DNA of 64,000 nucleotides from Synechococcus sp. CC9311 (GTDB lineage: Bacteria > Cyanobacteriota > Cyanobacteriia > PCC-6307 > Cyanobiaceae): NCBI RefSeq assembly GCF_000014585.1, contig NC_008319.1, positions 682,001 through 746,000 of the forward strand, read 5' to 3'. Of this stretch, positions 9,802 through 18,992 are shown piece after piece; the first letter of the stretch is position 1; every line of letters starts with the position of its first letter. The position numbers and the translations under genes are program-made. A model generated the notes under the pieces. The model was not told the origin of the DNA and made no database searches. It saw nothing but the letters and a program-made list of their open reading frames with translations.

Positions 9802-10221
9802 ATCGTTCCTTTCCGCAAGCCATCTGCCAACGCATTGGCCGCTGTTCTGGCATTCGCCGTCTCTGGTGTAGCACTCGCCTTCGCCAATCCCTCCTCTGAG
9901 GACTTCAAGAGCTATGCGGGCGGCCAACTCGTCTCCGTAATCAGTGACGAGTTATGTGAGGGTGGATTGCCGATGGTGTTGCAGCTTTGGGTCAAAGATT
10001 GCCCGCGCTTGATCCGCGATCAGGAGCCAGCGTTGGCGGAGCTCGCTGGTCAATTCAGCCGTCGTCTCAACCTTGGCTTGGCCAGCATTTACACCACAGA
10101 GCTGGGTGGACAGGACTTACTCCCCACCTTGCGACTTCCTGAGTATTCGGTCACGACCCTCGGAATCGCCGGCCAATTTGTCATCCTTCAATCCAAGAGT
10201 GACGCTGGCAAGATCGAATGA
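9802..10221 (+). CDS. DUF4359 exported protein, probable non-standard start codon
   Basis: About 139 residues: signal peptide (VPFRKPSANALAAVLAFAVS...LA) then a DUF4359 domain (NPSSEDFKSYAG, two cysteines C-x-n-C near DELCEGG and VKDCPRL, SIYTTELGGQ, TLGIAGQFVILQ). Function is unknown; likely periplasmic or lumenal. The only in-frame ATG upstream (9706) lies inside tRNA-His. The best start is ATC at 9802, six bases after AGGAG and giving a normal basic n-region; TTG at 9835 is the alternative. Its stop overlaps the next gene as ATGA. Confidence 0.75.
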   Translation: MVPFRKPSANALAAVLAFAVSGVALAFANPSSEDFKSYAGGQLVSVISDELCEGGLPMVLQLWVKDCPRLIRDQEPALAELAGQFSRRLNLGLASIYTTELGGQDLLPTLRLPEYSVTTLGIAGQFVILQSKSDAGKIE

Positions 10222-11480
10222 TTCCTCGTGTTGGAGATGGCACTCTCAGTGCCTGGATTCCAAGGGGACTGGTCGAGCTGGGCGATGAACGCGTTGGCAC
10301 TCCAGCGCCGATTACACGCGCTGATGGCCTTTGTGCCTTGCAGGTCTCCTGGCGTGAAGGACGGATTGTGCAAGTCCAGCCTCTCGATGAGGGGGCAGCG
10401 GAACCGGAAGGGATGTTGCTTCCCCGTTTGCTGGAACCGCATGCACATCTAGATAAGGCGTTTAGCTGGAGCCGCTATCCCAACCTCAGTGGTACTTATG
10501 CCGGAGCGATGGCGGCCAACTTCAGGGAACATCAGACCCGAACCCTTGAGGTGGTTCAAGAGCGCTTTGAGCGCGCCATGCAATTGGTATGGCGCCATGG
10601 TCTGCGCGCTGTGCGCACCCATATCGACAGCCTTGGGCCTGGGGCCCAGTGCAGCTGGGACGCCATTCTTGATGGAGCCTTCCGTTGGCAAGGCCTTGTC
10701 ACGGTTCAGCCAGTTGCCCTGGTTCCTGTTGAGCATTGGGGCACCTCAGAAGGGGAACAGCTGGCGGCTCGGGTGGCAGCGTCCGGTGGCTTGCTCGGCG
10801 GAGTGATCTCCCCGCCCTGCTCTGGGCGTGCGCCCCGCCAGGCGTTGAAACACCTTTTGGCGTTGGCCGACCGGCATGGATGTGGGGTGGATTTGCACAT
10901 CGACGAAGCCAGCTCTGAGCCTGCTGCCGGCTTGTTTCAGCTGTTGCGCGTTCTCAAGCGGATGCCCGTTTCAGTGCCGATCACCTGCAGCCATGCCAGC
11001 AGCCTGTCGCTCCTTAGAGCATCTGCGTTGCAGCGGCTTGCTGAACGGATGGCGCTTTACAACATTCGAGTGGTGGCTCTCCCTCTGACCAATGGTTGGC
11101 TTTTAGGTCGGCAAGATTTCGGTACTCCTCTGCGGCGACCCTTGGCTCCGATTCGTCAGTTGCAGCGTGCTGGGGTGTGCGTGGCCGTCGGCGGTGACAA
11201 CGTGCAGGATCCATGGTTCCCAGCTGGCAACTTTGACCCTTTGGCTTTGATTGCAGCGAGCTTGGCTCAAGCCCAGCTGGCTCCCTGGGAGCGCTTGGGT
11301 CTTTCGCCCTTCACAACGGCGGCCGCGCGATTGATGGAGATGGAGTGGGACGGGGTGATCCGGGCTGGTGCACCGGCTGATGCGATGCAGCTTTCCGTTC
11401 ACAGCTGGGCGGAAGCCTTGGCGGCACCTCCGGAGCGTCGATTGTTGGTGCGTGGGGTGTGGCTGCAGGATTCAACCTGA
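10218..11480 (+). CDS. Cytosine-deaminase-like metal-dependent amidohydrolase
   Basis: 420 residues, TIM-barrel amidohydrolase. Metal ligands visible in LEPHAHLDKAF, THIDS, VDLHIDEAS, CSHASSLS and VGGDNVQDPW, the set and order seen in CodA and N-isopropylammelide hydrolases. The substrate is probably a pyrimidine, triazine or related cyclic amide, but cannot be read from sequence. Start overlaps the DUF4359 stop by 4 bp (ATGA), so the two are translationally coupled; a GlcD-type oxidase follows after 70 bp. Confidence 0.8.
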   Translation: MIPRVGDGTLSAWIPRGLVELGDERVGTPAPITRADGLCALQVSWREGRIVQVQPLDEGAAEPEGMLLPRLLEPHAHLDKAFSWSRYPNLSGTYAGAMAANFREHQTRTLEVVQERFERAMQLVWRHGLRAVRTHIDSLGPGAQCSWDAILDGAFRWQGLVTVQPVALVPVEHWGTSEGEQLAARVAASGGLLGGVISPPCSGRAPRQALKHLLALADRHGCGVDLHIDEASSEPAAGLFQLLRVLKRMPVSVPITCSHASSLSLLRASALQRLAERMALYNIRVVALPLTNGWLLGRQDFGTPLRRPLAPIRQLQRAGVCVAVGGDNVQDPWFPAGNFDPLALIAASLAQAQLAPWERLGLSPFTTAAARLMEMEWDGVIRAGAPADAMQLSVHSWAEALAAPPERRLLVRGVWLQDST

Positions 11481-11550
11481 GGATCACCACCGCTACAGCA
11501 TTCTTTTTCAGTTACAGCACCCCCTCACTTCCAGCCAGTCCTGAAGCGCC

Positions 11551-12882
11551 ATGGTTTTCGATGCTTTGCACAACGAGCTGGCAGCCATTGCCGATCTCAG
11601 CTTGCTGACGAGTCCAGCCGATTTGGACCGTTATTCCCGTGACGCCTATGACTACTCACCAGTGCTGCGAAAACAGCTCAGTCAATGCCGCGCCGATCTC
11701 GTCGTCAGTGCGGCTTCGGTGCAGGCGGTGCAAGCGGTGGCCGCGGCATGCCATCGCCATGGCGTGCCGCTGACCTTGCGTGGGTCGGGAACGGGTAATT
11801 ACGGCCAGTGCGTTCCCTTGAAAGGAGGTGTGGTGCTCTTGATGGATGCCTTGCGCGAGGTGCGTTCCATCGATCCGGCTTCTGGTGTTGTGACCGTGGA
11901 ATGCGGTTGCTTGATGCGTGACTTGGACCGCGCCTTGGCTGTTCATGGCCGGCAATTAAGGCTGTTTCCAAGTACTTGGCGCAGTGCCACGATCGGTGGC
12001 TTTATCAGCGGCGGATCCGGGGGGATCGGCTCAGTGCGCTGGGGATTTTTGCGAGATCCCGGTCACCTGCTCGGCCTGGAGGTGGTGACGATGGAGTCTT
12101 CACCTCGGCTGTTGCAATTGGAGGCTGCTGAGGCGGAAGCCTTGAATCATGCCTATGGCACCAATGGCATCATCACGGCACTCAAGCTCTCCTCGGCGGC
12201 GCGGGTGGCGTGGCAGGAGGTGGTTGTGGATTGTCCCAACTGGACGTCGGCGGTGGAGTTGGCTCAACGATGTGGTCAAGCTGCGGTTGAGTTGAATCTC
12301 TGCACCGTTCTGCAGTCGGCCATCGTGGAGCGCCTCCCGTCTTGGAGTGGGGCCTCACGGGGACAGCACAGGTTGCTGTTGTTGGTGGCTCCCGATGGGG
12401 TAAGCACGATTGAACGTCTGGCGAGTTCTTTGCAGGCGCAGGTGGAGGTGCTTGGGCCAGAGGACAACCATCAGGGCAATGGTCTGAGGGAGTTGAGCTG
12501 GAATCACACAACCCTGCATCTGCGCAATCACGATCCCAACTGGACCTATCTGCAGATGCTTCTGCCCCAGCCGGAACAGGCCTGTATGGATGGGCTCCAG
12601 CAGCGCTGGGGCGATGATCTCGTGTGGCATCTCGAGGCAGTGCGTCAGCAGGGGGCCTTCCGATTGGCTGCTCTGCCAGTGGTCTATTGGAGAGGGGCTA
12701 AGGCTCTGCAGGACTTAATCGACGACTGTCTTGCCCAGGGGGCATTTGTGTTTAACCCCCATGTCCTCACTGTTGAGGGAGGAGGCCTTGGTGTGATTGA
12801 TGGCGATCAGGTGGCAGCAAAGCATCGTCACGATCCTGATGGCTTGCTCAACCCAGGAAAGCTTGGCGGCTTCCCAGCGTGA
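11551..12882 (+). CDS. FAD-binding oxidoreductase, GlcD/FAD-linked oxidase family
   Basis: 443 residues. PCMH-type FAD domain: LRGSGTGNYGQCVPLKGG binds FAD phosphates, GGFISGGSGGIGSVRWG completes it, and a C-terminal FAD-oxidase cap ends with HDPDGLLNPGKLGG as in D-lactate/glycolate dehydrogenases. No Fe-S binding cysteine pattern is seen. The hydroxy-acid substrate is not predictable. It follows the amidohydrolase in the same direction and abuts the convergent pentapeptide gene with no gap. Confidence 0.85.
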   Translation: MVFDALHNELAAIADLSLLTSPADLDRYSRDAYDYSPVLRKQLSQCRADLVVSAASVQAVQAVAAACHRHGVPLTLRGSGTGNYGQCVPLKGGVVLLMDALREVRSIDPASGVVTVECGCLMRDLDRALAVHGRQLRLFPSTWRSATIGGFISGGSGGIGSVRWGFLRDPGHLLGLEVVTMESSPRLLQLEAAEAEALNHAYGTNGIITALKLSSAARVAWQEVVVDCPNWTSAVELAQRCGQAAVELNLCTVLQSAIVERLPSWSGASRGQHRLLLLVAPDGVSTIERLASSLQAQVEVLGPEDNHQGNGLRELSWNHTTLHLRNHDPNWTYLQMLLPQPEQACMDGLQQRWGDDLVWHLEAVRQQGAFRLAALPVVYWRGAKALQDLIDDCLAQGAFVFNPHVLTVEGGGLGVIDGDQVAAKHRHDPDGLLNPGKLGGFPA

Positions 12883-13416
12883 TCAGCAGTCAAGGCTGTC
12901 GCGGGTGGAGACACCGCTGCTGGAATTGACGCCATCAGCGTCCTGACAGAGCCGACGTTGGTCTTCCCGATCCAACAAAGCATCCGTGAAATCAGCGCCT
13001 TCAATATCTGCACCGGCAAAGCTGCTTCCGGCAGCGATCACGCCAACAAGCAAGGCATCGCGAAGATCTGTTTTGGAGAAATCGGCACGATCCATCAGCG
13101 CATCACTGAGGTTGGCTCCATGGAAATTGGCTTCTGGGAATTCCGCTTGGGTGAAGATTGTTCCTTGCAGGTTGGCGTCGCTGAAATCAGCACCCCTGCC
13201 AGTTGCACCGGCGAAAGAAGTGTTGACGAGGTTCTGGCCGTGGAAGTCACCGCCGCTCTGGTTGGTCAGGGTGTAATCCACCCGCTCTTGGAATAAGGCT
13301 CGATCCTGAAGCCCCACACCGGTGGAGGTGTCGAGAGCGATTACAGGGAATGGCAGCACTGTCATGACCGCCAGCAGAGCAATCGCGAACAGTGAGCGCA
13401 GAGTCTGGTTGCGCAT
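12883..13416 (-). CDS. Exported pentapeptide-repeat protein, thylakoid-lumen type
   Basis: About 177 residues: signal peptide (basic MRNQTLRS then hydrophobic core ending near IALD), about 15 pentapeptide repeats of A(D/N)LXX form (GADFSDANLQGTIF, GANLSDALMDRADF), and a C-terminal LCQDADGVN...TRDSLDC segment with two cysteines. That tail matches lumenal pentapeptide proteins related to plant TL20.3/TL17. Function is unknown. The ATG at 13416 puts the signal peptide at the N-terminus; an upstream in-frame start at 13455 exists. Confidence 0.85.
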   Translation of the reverse strand: MRNQTLRSLFAIALLAVMTVLPFPVIALDTSTGVGLQDRALFQERVDYTLTNQSGGDFHGQNLVNTSFAGATGRGADFSDANLQGTIFTQAEFPEANFHGANLSDALMDRADFSKTDLRDALLVGVIAAGSSFAGADIEGADFTDALLDREDQRRLCQDADGVNSSSGVSTRDSLDC

Positions 13417-13488
13417 GACGGATGCATCGAAAGCTGACCACACTCTGCCGTTCATTTGCCGATGTGGGTTTCGTGGAGGTCTTGACCC

Positions 13489-14733
13489 TTAGGGCTCTTG
13501 CAGTACTCCCTCGTTCAACAACGATCCAATCAAGTACAAGGAGCCTGCAATCACAGGCATTGGCCTCGGTCTGTCTGAGTCGTTCTTAAACAGTTTGATG
13601 AGAACGTCCTCCACGCTTGATGCGCTCCTCAGTTGATGCGCATGCGTTGGGAAGATCTCGCTCAATGCGTCAGCTGTCCAGCTGACATGCCCTGGCACCG
13701 GCACGATCCAGGCTTCATCGTTTGGTTCCAACAGAATCCTGAGCATCTCTGGGGCTTGCTTGTGGCCCTGAATGCCAAGAATCCAGATCTGCTGATGCCC
13801 TGGCTGGTTCCAGCATCGACGCTCGAGCGCGAGCTGCTGAGCTGCATCGGGGTTGTGGGCTCCATCCACACGCACAGATTGGTGGTTCCAGTGAAGCGTT
13901 TGCAGCCGTCCAGGCCAACGGGCTTGGGCCAGGCCTTGCCGGATTTGCCCCTCTGTGATCGCGCTGCCCAGTGCATTCATGCGTCGCAGCGCTGCACGGG
14001 CAACGGCTCCATTACGCCGTTGCAGATGTCCAGGTAGCCCTAACTCCCACGCGTCTGGGAGGGGCTCCACCCACTCCAGCGTTGCGCCCATGTCTTGGCT
14101 ACGCGCCTCCAAGACCTTGGTCACCTCCTCGTGTTGAGGGGCACTGATTACATGGGCTCCAGGGCTGATGACCGCTGCTTTTTCGCTGCTGATGGCGGTT
14201 AAGGAGTGCCCAAGATGCTCGCAGTGATCCATTCCGATCGAGCCAATGGCGATGAGAGGTCGATAGGGATGGGCCGTTGTGGCATCCAGCCTTCCTCCAA
14301 GGCCTGCTTCTAGGACGAGCCAATCCAGGGTATTGGCTTCGAAATGGACCAAGGCTGCGCTGATCAGCTGCTCGAACGGGGTCAGGTTGTGGTGCTGAGC
14401 CAGCGGTTGGAGTTGTTTTAAGCGTTGGCGTAGTTGAGGTAGCTCAATCTGCTGCTGGTTCACGCAAATCCGTTCACACCAACTGGTGAGATGGGGAGAG
14501 GTGGTGAGGCCAGAGTGCAGACCTGCTGCTGTCAGGCCGCTGTGAATCATGCAAGCGATTGACCCCTTGCCATTGGTGCCCACCACCTGCACGGCGGGAA
14601 CATCAGCGCAGGGGTTGGCTAGATCAGCAAGTGCCCTTTGCATTCGCTCAAGGGATAGATCCATTCCCCGCTGCTCAAAGGGGGAGAGCAGGTCCGCCAA
14701 CTCATCGATGGGATCAAGCTTGGAGAGAATCAC
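13489..14733 (-). CDS. folC: Folylpolyglutamate synthase / dihydrofolate synthase
   Basis: 414 residues, Mur-ligase-related ATPase. Seen: GTNGKGSIACM P-loop, TSPHLTSWCERI, LEAGLGGRLDATT, IGMDHCEHLG and RVDGAHNPDAA. Adds glutamates to folates and makes dihydrofolate from dihydropteroate. Its start overlaps the argD stop by 4 bp, so both are translated from one transcript. Confidence 0.95.
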   Translation of the reverse strand: MILSKLDPIDELADLLSPFEQRGMDLSLERMQRALADLANPCADVPAVQVVGTNGKGSIACMIHSGLTAAGLHSGLTTSPHLTSWCERICVNQQQIELPQLRQRLKQLQPLAQHHNLTPFEQLISAALVHFEANTLDWLVLEAGLGGRLDATTAHPYRPLIAIGSIGMDHCEHLGHSLTAISSEKAAVISPGAHVISAPQHEEVTKVLEARSQDMGATLEWVEPLPDAWELGLPGHLQRRNGAVARAALRRMNALGSAITEGQIRQGLAQARWPGRLQTLHWNHQSVRVDGAHNPDAAQQLALERRCWNQPGHQQIWILGIQGHKQAPEMLRILLEPNDEAWIVPVPGHVSWTADALSEIFPTHAHQLRSASSVEDVLIKLFKNDSDRPRPMPVIAGSLYLIGSLLNEGVLQEP

Positions 14734-15971
14734 GCGTTGAGCAAGTCCAGCGTGCGTTCAAGTCGGGAGAGCAGCTCGTTCACCTCTCGGCGATCAATCA
14801 CTAGGGGAGGAACCATCCGCACTACCTTGGTTCCGGCAGGCACGAGCAAGAGTTTTTGCGCTAAGGCTGCTTTTACAACATCAGCAGCATTGAGATCGCA
14901 GTCCTCTCGGAGAACCAATCCCTGCAGCAATCCCCAACCTCGGGCATCCTCGAGTTGTTGAGGAAAGCGTTTGATGAGTTGGTTGAGTCCAGCTCTTAAT
15001 TGCGCACCGCGTTCTGACACGTTGCGGAGCAGCTGTCTCCGTTCCAATTCGCGGGCGACGGTTAGACCAGCGCGACAAGCAAATGGATTGCCGCCAAACG
15101 TGCTGGCGTGATCTCCAGGTGTGAACAGGTCGGCGTGTTTGGTTGTGAGCAGGGCACCGATCGCATGGCCACCACCGAGTCCTTTCGCCAAGGTGATCAC
15201 ATCTGGTTGGACATCGAGTTGCTCGTAGCCCCAGAGCCTGCCGCTGCGACCCATTCCCACTTGAACTTCGTCAAAGATCAACAGGATGTTGCGTTCATCG
15301 CAGTGGCGACGCATCGCACGGAACACTTCGGGATCGCCTGGATTCACACCGCCTTCACCTTGGAGCGGCTCGATCAGCACAGCGCAAACCTGAGGGCCAT
15401 GGGCCTCTAGGCGGTTTAAAAGCAGTTCAAAGCTGTGGATGTCGTTGTAAGTGAAGGTCTCAAATCCCTCCACCATCGGCTCAAACCCAATGTGATAGCG
15501 AGGTTGACCGGTGGCGCTCACCGCTGCCAGCGTGCGGCCATGGAAGCTCGCTGCAGCCGTCAAGATGACGGGTCGTTCGATTCCCCGCCGTTGGTGGCCA
15601 TGTTTGCGGGCCAATTTGATGGCCGCTTCATTGGCTTCCGCACCGGAATTGCAGAAGAACACACTGTCTGCGCAGCTGTTGTTCACGAGCCAACGGGCTA
15701 GCTCTTCTTGCTCGGGAATCTCATAAAGATTGGAGACGTGCTGCAGGCGGCTGAGCTGATCCTTCAGAGCGCGCCGCATCGCGCGGTTGCTATGGCCGAG
15801 GGTGCAGGTGGCAATTCCAGCTACAGCATCGAGGTAGCGATGGCCTTTGTGGTCACGGACCCAGCAGCCTTTCCCACGCACCAGGGTGAGCGGGTAGCGG
15901 TTGTAGGTCCCCATCACAGCAGTGGGGGGAGACTCCGATAAGTCAGTGGTTTTTGTGGATGTACCTGCCAT
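14730..15971 (-). CDS. argD: Acetylornithine aminotransferase
   Basis: 413 residues, class III PLP aminotransferase of arginine synthesis. The PLP lysine lies in LAKGLGGGHAIGA; LIFDEVQVGMGRSG, FCNSGAEANEAAIKLAR and STFGGNPFACRAG are intact. Cytosolic. Overlaps folC by 4 bp at its 3' end. Confidence 0.95.
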   Translation of the reverse strand: MAGTSTKTTDLSESPPTAVMGTYNRYPLTLVRGKGCWVRDHKGHRYLDAVAGIATCTLGHSNRAMRRALKDQLSRLQHVSNLYEIPEQEELARWLVNNSCADSVFFCNSGAEANEAAIKLARKHGHQRRGIERPVILTAAASFHGRTLAAVSATGQPRYHIGFEPMVEGFETFTYNDIHSFELLLNRLEAHGPQVCAVLIEPLQGEGGVNPGDPEVFRAMRRHCDERNILLIFDEVQVGMGRSGRLWGYEQLDVQPDVITLAKGLGGGHAIGALLTTKHADLFTPGDHASTFGGNPFACRAGLTVARELERRQLLRNVSERGAQLRAGLNQLIKRFPQQLEDARGWGLLQGLVLREDCDLNAADVVKAALAQKLLLVPAGTKVVRMVPPLVIDRREVNELLSRLERTLDLLNA

Positions 15972-16136
15972 TTCGCCCGACTGTTGACCAGTGGCCTTCG
16001 TTCTTCTATTGAAGCTGACCGCCCCTTGAGGGCCTCGCTCACAGATCAGTTGGAAGTGACAGGCCCTTTGCCTTGCATCTCAGTACTGAATCACCAATGT
16101 GCCCATTCAATGAATGGGATTATCCCGATTGGGTCA

Positions 16137-16218
16137 TACAGGTGGTCGGACTTGAACCGACAAGGGTTTCCCCGCCGCATTTTGAGTGCGGTGCGTCTAC
16201 CAATTCCGCCACACCTGC
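16137..16218 (-). tRNA. trnL: tRNA-Leu (CAA)
   Basis: 82-nt class II tRNA on the minus strand. Acceptor GCAGGTG pairs with CACCTGT; D arm TGGCGGAATTGGTAGACGC, anticodon loop CTCAAAA giving CAA, a long variable arm and T loop GTTCAAGTC. One G-U pair closes the acceptor. CCA is not encoded. Confidence 0.96.
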
Positions 16219-16301
16219 TGGTTCGCGTCTCCAGACGCTCTAGGTCCCTCAATGATTGAGAGCTCACTAATTACCCTACACGTTGTGGGACTGAGGCTCC
16301 C

Positions 16302-17600
16302 TCAGGATGTACGCCTGGTTAATTTGGCTCCAGTACGACCCAGCTTCGCTTCGATATCGGCGTAGCCACGGTCGAGGTGTTCGAGGCCGCTCACTTGCGA
16401 CTTTCCATTCGCGACCAGTGCCGCCAACACCATGGCTGCTGAGGCCCTGAGATCGGTTCCATTCACTGGAGCTCCGCTGAGTGCGGACACTCCTTCTACG
16501 ACCGCAGTGTTGCTTTGAACCCTGATGGAGGCACCCATGCGCTGCAGCTCTGCGACGTGCTGCATTCGGTTTTCATAGATCTTTTCGGTGATCACACTGG
16601 TTCCCTGTGCCGTGGCCAGTAAGGCCATGAACGGTGCTTGAAGATCGGTGGGAAAACCAGGGAACGGTTGGGTAGTGATGTCGATGCCCTTGATCTCACC
16701 TGGAGTAATCGTGATCCCTTCGTTGTCGATCTCAAGTTTGCAGCCGCAGTCTCGCAACTTCTGCAGAACTGCACTGAGATGATCAGGAATCACAGGTGCC
16801 ACTCTGAGCTTGGAGCGGGTGATGGCCGCAGCAAGCAGAAAGGTGCCAGCCTCAATGCGGTCGGGAATCACCGTGTAATCGCAACCATGGAGTTGATCCA
16901 CACCTTCCACGGTGATGGTGGGTCCACCAGCCCCGGTGATTTTGGCGCCCATCGCAATCAACAAGTTGGCGAGATCCTGTACCTCTGGCTCCTGTGCAGC
17001 ATTCGAAATCACGCTGGTGCCTTGAGCCAAGGCTGCAGCCATCAAAATGGTTTCCGTGGCGCCCACACTCGGGCAATCCAAGACGATCTCTGCACCTTTG
17101 AGACGTTGCTCCCTGCCTGGAATTGAGGCGGCAATGATCCCGTGATCCACGTTCACAACGGCTCCTAGGGCCTTCAATCCACGGATGTGTTCCACCACCG
17201 GACGGGCACCAATGCGGCATCCCCCTGGAAGGGGCACCCGCGCGTGTCCCATTCGGGCGAGAAGCGGGCCAATGGCAAAAAAGCTGGCTCGCAGGCCATT
17301 CACCAATTCGTAGGGAGGCTCAGCTCCCGTCATCTGATCGGCATGTAGGTGAACCACCTCGCCGCTGCGTTGAACCTTGACGCCCAGGGAAGACAGGATT
17401 TCTGTCATCCCGCCGATGTCCGTTAATGGGGGGACATTGCGAAGCGTCAGGGGGGCTTCGGTTAGTAGAGAAGCAGTCATCAGCACGAGGGCTGAATTTT
17501 TCGCGCCGCTGACGCGAAGCTCTCCGCTCAATTTTTCTCCACCATCAATCACGAGGTGCGGCTTGAGAATGTCTTGAGACGCAAGAGCCGCTGCCGTCAT
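16302..17600 (-). CDS. murA: UDP-N-acetylglucosamine 1-carboxyvinyltransferase
   Basis: About 432 residues. Transfers enolpyruvate to UDP-GlcNAc, first step of peptidoglycan synthesis. Seen: [10 protein letters not shown] near the N-terminus, [15 protein letters not shown] with the catalytic cysteine (not the Asp of resistant forms), and [15 protein letters not shown] 17600 is chosen because family homology starts about 15 residues after it; the frame extends to 17639. Transcribed between two tRNA-Leu genes. Confidence 0.95.
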   Translation of the reverse strand: MTAAALASQDILKPHLVIDGGEKLSGELRVSGAKNSALVLMTASLLTEAPLTLRNVPPLTDIGGMTEILSSLGVKVQRSGEVVHLHADQMTGAEPPYELVNGLRASFFAIGPLLARMGHARVPLPGGCRIGARPVVEHIRGLKALGAVVNVDHGIIAASIPGREQRLKGAEIVLDCPSVGATETILMAAALAQGTSVISNAAQEPEVQDLANLLIAMGAKITGAGGPTITVEGVDQLHGCDYTVIPDRIEAGTFLLAAAITRSKLRVAPVIPDHLSAVLQKLRDCGCKLEIDNEGITITPGEIKGIDITTQPFPGFPTDLQAPFMALLATAQGTSVITEKIYENRMQHVAELQRMGASIRVQSNTAVVEGVSALSGAPVNGTDLRASAAMVLAALVANGKSQVSGLEHLDRGYADIEAKLGRTGAKLTRRTS

Positions 17601-17750
17601 GCCCGTGGTTACTAAATTCACGACCATCTTGACCATCAAGGATGAGACCGTCTAGACGGCCGGCGCTCAAACTGGTTCTGTTGGGTTCAGATCGTGTCTG
17701 TCACTCCAAAGCTGATGTCGTATGGTCATCAGGTCACGTTTGTGACGCCA

Positions 17751-17832
17751 GCGGTTGTGGCGGAATTGGTAGACGCGCATGTTTCAGGTACATGTGTCTT
17801 CGGACGTGGGAGTTCAAGTCTCCCTAACCGCA
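17751..17832 (+). tRNA. trnL: tRNA-Leu (CAG)
   Basis: 82 nt. Acceptor GCGGTTG pairs with TAACCGC; anticodon stem CATGT/ACATG encloses TTCAGGT, anticodon CAG. Long variable arm and T loop AGTTCAAGTC are normal. Confidence 0.96.
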
Positions 17833-17866
17833 TTAACGTGATTGGGTCAGGACTCCCAGCTCCTTC

Positions 17867-18115
17867 ATGATTGTGCTCAAGATCTCCAACTCATCGGAGG
17901 TAGTGGCTTCCAAAGTTGGCAAGTTTCTCGAATTTTTGACACCTGACTCGATTGATCAATCCACTGTGGAAGATCAAGTCATTAAAAAGTTGGTTGAGAA
18001 TTTGGCCGCTGAAGGAATCAAAGGTGAAATTGCTGCGGTTCAAGGCATCGACCTCAACGGTCAGGATCTCAATCTTCACGATGGCTTGAAAGTTCGTAAG
18101 CACACGAGCTTCTGA
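17867..18115 (+). CDS. Small conserved protein of unknown function
   Basis: 82 residues, soluble and acidic, with a predicted alpha/beta pattern (MIVLKISNSSEVVASKVG... then IKGEIAAVQGIDL). I recognise no domain. It lies 34 bp after tRNA-Leu(CAG) and 4 bp before the rRNA methylase gene, so it is probably co-transcribed with the latter. Codon use resembles its neighbours, which supports a real gene. Confidence 0.7.
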   Translation: MIVLKISNSSEVVASKVGKFLEFLTPDSIDQSTVEDQVIKKLVENLAAEGIKGEIAAVQGIDLNGQDLNLHDGLKVRKHTSF

Positions 18116-18119
18116 TTTC

Positions 18120-18992
18120 GTGTCATTGAAAGATCAGTCAGATGAGCTGATCACAAGTCGTCGCAACCCACTCGTGCGAAGACTTCGTTCGTTGTCAGCC
18201 CGTTCAGGGAGAGACGAGCATGGCGTGGTTCTGTTGGAAGGAACTCACCAACTTCAAGAACTTCAGTGCTGTTCTTGGACAGATTCTGTTTCACTTGATG
18301 TTGTTGCAACTCCCGCTTGGTTGCAGACGCACGCTGACTTGATTCGTGCGTTGCCGGGGTCTGTGCGGGTGCAGAGGATCAGTGCCGAAGCATTGCAAGC
18401 CGGCTTAACCACGGTTCAGCCCGATGGTGTTGCTTGTTTACTGCCCTTGGCTTGCTTGCCTTCAGTGGTTGAGGCCCCCGACTTTGTTCTGGCGCTTGAT
18501 CGCATTCAGGATCCAGGCAACCTCGGAACGCTGCTGCGCACCGCGCGTGCCGCAGACATCCAGCAGGTTTGGTGCGCGTCCGGTGCTGATCCGTTGGCGC
18601 CGAAGGTGGTGCGCTCGTCGGCTGGTGCGATCCTGAGCTTGCCAGTTGAGCGCTTTGGCCCGGATCCAATGGAAGGGGTCGTTCAACTCGCGGAACGATT
18701 GAACCAAGCGCGTGAGGCCGGGCTTCAAATTGTGGCCACTTTGGTGCCAGATGCGGCAGCAAATTTAAGCGTTCAGCCCTATTGGGAATTGGACTGGACC
18801 TTGCCCACGGTTCTTCTGCTCGGAAACGAAGGAGCAGGACTGGACCCCTTGTTGCAGGCCTGCTGCTCCGCTGGCGTGACCCTGCCCCATAGCTCCGCTG
18901 TGGAATCGCTCAATGTGGCTGCTGCTGCGGTCCCTCTGCTTTTGGAGAGGCGACGGGCGAGAATGACGTCTTCAATGCAGACGACCGGGTGA
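18120..18992 (+). CDS. TrmH/SpoU-family RNA 2'-O-methyltransferase
   Basis: 290 residues. N-terminal substrate-binding domain (SRRNPLVRRLRSL, VLLEGTHQLQE) and a SPOUT domain with DRIQDPGNLGTLLRTA, LLLGNEGAGLDP and VESLNVAAAAVPLLLERRR, the three knotted-fold motifs. Target nucleotide (23S rRNA or tRNA) cannot be told. Start codon may be the GTG/ATG cluster at the beginning; the stop overlaps lpdA as GTGA. Confidence 0.9.
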   Translation: MSLKDQSDELITSRRNPLVRRLRSLSARSGRDEHGVVLLEGTHQLQELQCCSWTDSVSLDVVATPAWLQTHADLIRALPGSVRVQRISAEALQAGLTTVQPDGVACLLPLACLPSVVEAPDFVLALDRIQDPGNLGTLLRTARAADIQQVWCASGADPLAPKVVRSSAGAILSLPVERFGPDPMEGVVQLAERLNQAREAGLQIVATLVPDAAANLSVQPYWELDWTLPTVLLLGNEGAGLDPLLQACCSAGVTLPHSSAVESLNVAAAAVPLLLERRRARMTSSMQTTG

